10,484 nucleotides of DNA. It comes from Archangiaceae bacterium. GTDB lineage: Bacteria > Myxococcota > Myxococcia > Myxococcales > Myxococcaceae. Under the pieces are notes generated by a model. That model was not told the origin of the DNA, made no database searches, and saw only the letters and a list, made by a program, of their open reading frames with translations. Each line of letters starts with the position of its first letter. Position 1 is the first letter of the stretch. The stretch is from the NCBI GenBank assembly GCA_023248915.1, contig JAHFDQ010000176.1, forward strand, positions 1 through 10,484, in the 5' to 3' direction. Shown one piece after another: positions 7,205 through 10,484 of this stretch. Made by a program: the position numbers and the translations under genes.

Positions 7205-7514
7205 CAGGAAGAACCCACACGTAGGCGGAACGATTGCGCAGCATGTCGCAGCACTCAAGACCAGGGACGCAAGGTTCGCGCTGGCGTATGACAAGTTGCG
7301 CCTCGCGCAGCAGTTGCGTCGCCTCCGTGAAGCCTCGAACGTAAGCCAGCAGGAGCTTGCGTCCCGAATTGGCACCACTCAGTCAGCAATCGCGCGGACC
7401 GAAGGAGGCCGGCACGTCCCGAGCCTCGATCTACTTCAGAAGTTGGCCCTAGCCCTGGGCGTGCGAATGAGGTTCGAACTCAACACGGGGCGTGAGGCCT
7501 CTGAAAGCGTGTGA
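7197..7514 (+). CDS. higA: XRE-family antitoxin (HigA-like)
   Basis: 105 residues. Residues 39-93 form a helix-turn-helix of the Cro/C1/XRE class: LAQQLRRLREASNVSQQELASRIGT..., recognition helix about TTQSAIART (60-68), then GRHVPSLDLLQKLALALGV, ending in MRFEL. The roughly 38-residue N-terminal extension (AQHVAALKTRDARFALAYDKLR) is typical of antitoxins paired with Gp49-like toxins. The ATG at 7197 lies within the toxin's last codons (ATGGCTAG), an 8-bp overlap that supports one transcript and a stoichiometric pair. It should neutralise the upstream toxin and repress the pair through the palindrome at 6857-6872. Order is toxin first, as in higBA loci. The role is inferred from family and gene order. 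Confidence 0.88.
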   Translation: MASRKNPHVGGTIAQHVAALKTRDARFALAYDKLRLAQQLRRLREASNVSQQELASRIGTTQSAIARTEGGRHVPSLDLLQKLALALGVRMRFELNTGREASESV

Positions 7515-7548
7515 CTCGGAAACGGCCGGCCTCGCGTTCCCACTCGGA

Positions 7549-7630
7549 GGGGACACTGCGCACGGATTGGTAGCAGGCGCTCGACCTTTCTCGTCCGGTG
7601 GGCACCACGGATCGAATCCGGCACACCCAC
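7549..7630 (+). other. tRNA-like remnant or bidirectional hairpin between convergent genes
   Basis: The gap between the antitoxin and nuclease genes contains a tRNA-like order of elements on +. There is a D-loop-like GATTGGTAGCAGG (7565-7577). An anticodon-like loop CTTTCTC (7586-7592) is flanked by GAC/GTC. A T-arm-like CGG ATCGAAT CCG (7608-7620) is followed by ACACCCA. Pairing is poor: the acceptor has only three pairs, the T stem three, and T54 is A. It is therefore not a normal tRNA. The same bases also form an interrupted palindrome, GTGGG (7598-7602) with CCCAC (7626-7630) and CGGAT (7608-7612) with ATCCG (7616-7620), which could stop transcription from both sides. No T-run is present. 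Confidence 0.25.
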
Positions 7631-7649
7631 GTCCAGCCGAGCGGCCGTC

Positions 7650-8918
7650 TCAGACCGAACCGTTGGGAAGCACAGGCGCAGGTCCCTTGACGCAGTCGCG
7701 GGCCTTCCCGAGCGCTATCTTGATTCCGTCCTCGAGCTTCTTGATCTGTGTCTCGATTCTATCGCGCGATGTGCCGATGGCCGTCAGGTGCTTGCGCATT
7801 TCGACCACCGCGTCGAGCGAACTCTGAATCTGCTCGAGGTCTTCGAGCAGCTCGGAGACATCGAGTCCCCCGCCGCTCTCGTGCAGCGCGCGTGTCCGAA
7901 GTCGGGCCCATTTGATGGCAATCTCAAGCGACGGCAGCGCGGTGATGAGTTTCCTTCCCTCGTACTCCTGGAAGCAGCCGACCTGCGCCTGGAGCTGCGC
8001 CGGGTCGCGCGCGAGTAGCAGCGCATAGCCGGCTTTACGAGTGACCAGCGCCGCCTCAAGTGTCTCCTTCCACTTCGGAAGACTGGTCATCTCCTCGTCC
8101 TTCGTGTCGATGACAAGGCGCCCGCGGGTGTCCGAGAACGTGACCACGAAATCGCCCTTCTTGGAACCGGTGCCGTCGGCAGCGAGCGAGCAACGCTCGA
8201 CCTCGTCGCCCAGCGTCTTCGCAATCAAGCCGAGAGCCTGTTCGACTTCATCCTCGAATGTGAATCCCTTCTTGGTGCCGCGCTCCCTCTCCTCGACGAG
8301 CTTGACTTCGCCGAGCAGCGCGGTCTTGTAGCCCTCAATCTCCTTGCGCAGCGACCCCAGCTGGTCCTTGACCTCCTCGCGGAACCGCTGGAACGGGGAG
8401 TCGCTTCTCTCAAAGCTCAGCCTTGAGTCGAGCAGGACTGGGAGCGTGCCCCGCTCGGGATCGAAGACCTCACCCATGCGCTCGTTCATGCGCCCGAGGT
8501 AGCTGGTCCGGTCCTCCGGGTTGAATAGCTCCGAAACCTTGCGTTCGAACTCGGCAACCTTCATGAGTAACCGCGCCAGGTGCCCCATCTCGTGCTGCGG
8601 GTCGAAGGTCGACCTGAGCTGATCCTCGACGACGCGCTCGAATCCGGCGCTCATCTTCTCGAAGCGGCGCTCGATGAAGTCGACGTCACTGCTCACCTGA
8701 GAGCGCTTAAGCACCTCGAAGCCGAGGAGCAGGAAGTCGCACACCTTCTTGATGCGCTCGTTGTCCCCTTTCTCCAGCTCAAGGCGCTCGAGCAATTCCG
8801 GCGAGGAGATTGTGACGTCGCACAGAGTGACGCTGCCTAGCGCCGGGTCAAGCCGAACTCGGGTCGCTCCCGGCGACTGCGGAATCGGAATGAGGTCGCC
8901 GGATTGACCCGCACTCAT
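7650..8918 (-). CDS. Coiled-coil protein with RmuC-like PD-(D/E)XK nuclease core
   Basis: 422 residues from the ATG at 8918, chosen over the longer frame to 8966 because GGAGGT lies 5 nt upstream. Residues 1-210 are mostly charged helix with no signal peptide or membrane segment. A predicted PD-(D/E)XK fold follows: acidic helix FEDEVEQAL (Glu222/224/226), KGDFVVTF with Asp256, then GRLVIDTKDE with Asp271-x-Lys273, then alternating helices and strands (AGYALLLARD). This Glu, Asp, (D/E)xK order, and the GRLVIDTK strand, resemble RmuC proteins, though the N-terminal membrane anchor common there is absent. A C-terminal coiled coil (LLEDLEQIQSSLDAVVEMRKHL on) closes the protein. It faces the toxin-antitoxin pair tail to tail inside the direct-repeat-bounded block, and its codon use is less GC-rich than the flanks. 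DNA cleavage and a defence role are inferred; it could also be a structural or repair factor. Confidence 0.8.
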   Translation of the reverse strand: MSAGQSGDLIPIPQSPGATRVRLDPALGSVTLCDVTISSPELLERLELEKGDNERIKKVCDFLLLGFEVLKRSQVSSDVDFIERRFEKMSAGFERVVEDQLRSTFDPQHEMGHLARLLMKVAEFERKVSELFNPEDRTSYLGRMNERMGEVFDPERGTLPVLLDSRLSFERSDSPFQRFREEVKDQLGSLRKEIEGYKTALLGEVKLVEERERGTKKGFTFEDEVEQALGLIAKTLGDEVERCSLAADGTGSKKGDFVVTFSDTRGRLVIDTKDEEMTSLPKWKETLEAALVTRKAGYALLLARDPAQLQAQVGCFQEYEGRKLITALPSLEIAIKWARLRTRALHESGGGLDVSELLEDLEQIQSSLDAVVEMRKHLTAIGTSRDRIETQIKKLEDGIKIALGKARDCVKGPAPVLPNGSV

Positions 8919-8923
8919 TGAAG

Positions 8924-8929
8924 ACCTCC
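8924..8929 (-). promoter_or_regulatory. Strong Shine-Dalgarno site of the nuclease-like gene
   Basis: The minus strand reads GGAGGT, then 5 nt, then ATG (8918-8916). This near-perfect site fixes the start and rejects the 16-residue-longer frame beginning at 8966. Confidence 0.8.
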
Positions 8930-9115
8930 GACGTACGAGACAGCTTCCAAAGGCATCCCATAGCACAGGCTCTCCGCCCCGAAGCGCCCGTGAAATTGTT
9001 GTCTGGCGGTTAGTGCAGACTTCCGTTGGTCAAAGGATTCGAACGCGCCTTCGCCCGCGATTTCCCCGTCAACGGCGACGGACTCGGCGAGTGCTTGAGA
9101 TTTGGCTGCTCGGTA
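8930..9115. other. Intergenic right end of the island
   Basis: This stretch should hold the promoter of the nuclease-like gene on the minus strand, but I see no -35/-10 pair good enough to call. A short inverted repeat GTCTG (9001-9005) / CAGAC (9016-9020) with a 10-nt loop is present, of unknown meaning. No open frame here is convincing, and no recombinase gene is present. Confidence 0.4.
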
Positions 9116-9145
9116 CTCAGCCGTCCCAGGCCTCGAGCCTGAGCT
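9116..9145. repeat. Right copy of 30-bp direct repeat, at the 3' end of the membrane-protein gene
   Basis: Identical to 6808-6837 and in the same orientation. It covers the last codons and stop of the membrane-protein gene, so the gene stays intact next to the island. It has the same internal palindrome CAGGCCTCGAGCCTG (9127-9141). This arrangement, with a gene 3' end duplicated at the far side of foreign DNA, is typical of integrative elements that use a gene end as attachment site. Confidence 0.85.
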
Positions 9146-10484
9146 GGAAGCGGTGGAAACGGGAGAGAAGCTCTTCCCGTCGCGAAGACAGCAGGACCAT
9201 GAAGGCCACCACCGCCAGCCCCAGGGCCGACAGGCACACCGCCGCCACCCGCGGGTCTCTCGCGCCGTACCGCGCCAGGTTGGCCAAGAGGGTGGTCACC
9301 AGAAACGCCGTGCCGAGGTAGACGTAGGACCGGATGCGCAAGGCGACGCCCACCCCGACGCCAGCGACGCAGATGACGGCGCACAAGAGCATCGCCCACG
9401 GAGCGTCGAAGGTCAGCGGCTTCCAAGCCCCGGCGGCGTAGACGACGGTGATGGCCGCCGCCCGCATGCGGGTCTGAGTGAGCGACGTCAGGTCGGCGCG
9501 GAAGACGCGCACCAGCACCAACAGCGACAGGCCGGCCGGCAGGGCGAAGTACGTCGGCTCGGCGGGTGAGGTGGCCAGCCAGGTGCAGACCAGGGCGCCG
9601 TTGAAGGCCGCCGCCGACAGCAGCGCGCCCAGGCGCCTCGACCGCGAGCTGCGCGCGAGGACCGCGAAGTGCGCGGCGTGGCCGACGAGCAAGAGGGCGC
9701 ACTGCAGGCCGTCGTGCCACGGCGCCGCGACCAGCCCGACCAGCGGGAAGACGAAGGCGCCCACCGCCGCGGGGCCCGCCAACACCGCCCGGCCTTCGCC
9801 CTCGGACCGGGCCCAGGCGCCAAGGCCGGAGAAGACGACGCCCGCGACCAGCCCGGCCAGCGCGTTGGCGGTCGACAGCGGAGCGCCGCCCAGGCCCACG
9901 CGCTGCACGCAGAGGTAGGCCAGGGCGAGCAACCCCTGCGCGGCGTAGGCGGCGGTGCCGTCCTCGGCCGTCGCCGCTCGACGCACCAGGGCGACGCACA
10001 GGCAGGCCAGCGCCAGCGCCAGCACCCAGGCCTCGCGCGGAGCCGCCGCGTGAATCACCGCCAGCGCGAAGGTCGCCTCGGCCGCGGCGACCAGCGACAG
10101 GGACAGGCCCAGCCGGCGCCGGGCGCCGGGCCTCGCCCACGAGAGCGCCCCGACCGCGAAGAGCGCCGACGCCGCCGCCCAGTATGGCAATAGGAGCTCG
10201 GGAGGCTTCCCGGTGGGGAAGGCCACTCCGAAGTAGAGGAGCCCTGCGTGCACCGCCGCCAACGATGCGACCCAGGCGAGCGCCTCGAGCTTCGGCCGGC
10301 CGCGCGCCACCGTCCACGCCGCGCCGGCGAACGCGAGGAAGGCGAGCGGTGTCTCCGGCTGACCGGAATGGCGCAGGCCGAGCAACGCCAGTCCGGCCAG
10401 GCCCGCGCCCGCCCAGCCCAGCACCGGACCCGTCGGGTGGCGCCGTGCCGCGAGGGCGCCGGCGAGGCACGCCACGGCGCCCGC
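9117..10484 (-). CDS. Polytopic integral membrane protein, 5' end outside the window
   Basis: At least 452 residues are visible. The frame stays open to the right edge and the first in-window start is only a GTG at 10475, so the true start is probably beyond the window. The protein is a series of roughly a dozen or more hydrophobic Ala/Leu/Val-rich helices joined by short basic loops, for example RRLGLSLSLVAAAEATFALAV and VYLGTAFLVTTLLANLARYG. It ends in a helix plus an amphipathic basic tail (SSRREELLSRFHRFQLRLEAW). No catalytic or transport motif is recognisable. The style recalls large DUF2157/DUF2339-like membrane proteins, but I cannot assign it. Its last eight codons and stop lie in the 30-bp repeat. 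Without the island it would lie 105 bp upstream of the kinase gene on the same strand, suggesting a former or residual functional link. Confidence 0.8.
   Translation of the reverse strand, partial: AGAVACLAGALAARRHPTGPVLGWAGAGLAGLALLGLRHSGQPETPLAFLAFAGAAWTVARGRPKLEALAWVASLAAVHAGLLYFGVAFPTGKPPELLLPYWAAASALFAVGALSWARPGARRRLGLSLSLVAAAEATFALAVIHAAAPREAWVLALALACLCVALVRRAATAEDGTAAYAAQGLLALAYLCVQRVGLGGAPLSTANALAGLVAGVVFSGLGAWARSEGEGRAVLAGPAAVGAFVFPLVGLVAAPWHDGLQCALLLVGHAAHFAVLARSSRSRRLGALLSAAAFNGALVCTWLATSPAEPTYFALPAGLSLLVLVRVFRADLTSLTQTRMRAAAITVVYAAGAWKPLTFDAPWAMLLCAVICVAGVGVGVALRIRSYVYLGTAFLVTTLLANLARYGARDPRVAAVCLSALGLAVVAFMVLLSSRREELLSRFHRFQLRLEAWDG

Noticed and set aside
7492..7827. 111-codon plus-strand open frame overlapping the antitoxin end and the nuclease gene end
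   Set aside because: It overlaps two supported genes and has no domain or ribosome-binding site; it reads as a shadow.
8919..8966. 16-residue extension of the nuclease-like protein
   Set aside because: The ATG at 8918 has GGAGGT at ideal spacing; the upstream ATG has no such site.
9001..9020. Inverted repeat considered as an integron attC site
   Set aside because: Too short, lacks the paired RYYYAAC/GTTRRRY core pattern, and the island edges are marked by the 30-bp repeat instead.
9034..9043. GGATTCGAAC considered as a tRNA T-arm on either strand
   Set aside because: The flanking bases do not pair into a T stem and no other tRNA arms are found at the right distances.

Overview
The window is very GC-rich, with strong G/C preference at third codon positions, large Ala/Arg/Gly-rich proteins, a LysM protein, a multidomain sensor kinase with no response regulator beside it, and a huge outer-membrane coiled-coil protein. 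This suggests a myxobacterium or relative (Myxococcota). That is inferred from style only; no marker gene fixes the taxon.

Layout from left to right. (1) A + strand gene (142-1641) encodes a LysM protein whose central domain looks like a caspase-type (clan CD) cysteine peptidase, with a His-Gly-type motif, a Gly-Cys-Tyr-Ser-Gly motif and a degenerate EF-hand loop. (2) Ending 15 bp away on the opposite strand is a 915-residue exported protein (4404-1657): a cysteine-bearing N-terminal domain, about 500 residues of TolA-like coiled coil, and a C-terminal outer-membrane beta-barrel. (3) Upstream of it on the same strand lies a 746-residue membrane sensor histidine kinase (6703-4463; Cache-like sensor, HAMP, PAS, HisKA, HATPase). 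(4) A block of about 2.3 kb (6838-9115) has visibly lower GC. It holds a toxin-first HigBA/Gp49-type toxin-antitoxin pair on + and a convergent coiled-coil protein with an RmuC-like PD-(D/E)XK nuclease core on -. (5) From 9117 to the right edge runs a polytopic membrane protein on -, cut by the window end.

The main discovery is that block 4 is bracketed by a perfect 30-bp direct repeat (6808-6837 and 9116-9145). The right copy is the last codons and stop of the membrane-protein gene. The left copy is a detached duplicate of that gene end, 105 bp upstream of the kinase start. The simplest reading is that a small cargo unit (toxin-antitoxin plus putative nuclease, no recombinase) was inserted at the 3' end of the membrane-protein gene. 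It now separates that gene from the kinase and outer-membrane genes, with which it may once have formed one - strand transcription unit. Similarity continues imperfectly beyond the 30 bp, so segmental duplication remains an alternative to site-specific integration.

The cargo combination makes the block a candidate mobile defence or stabilisation module. That role is inferred, not shown.
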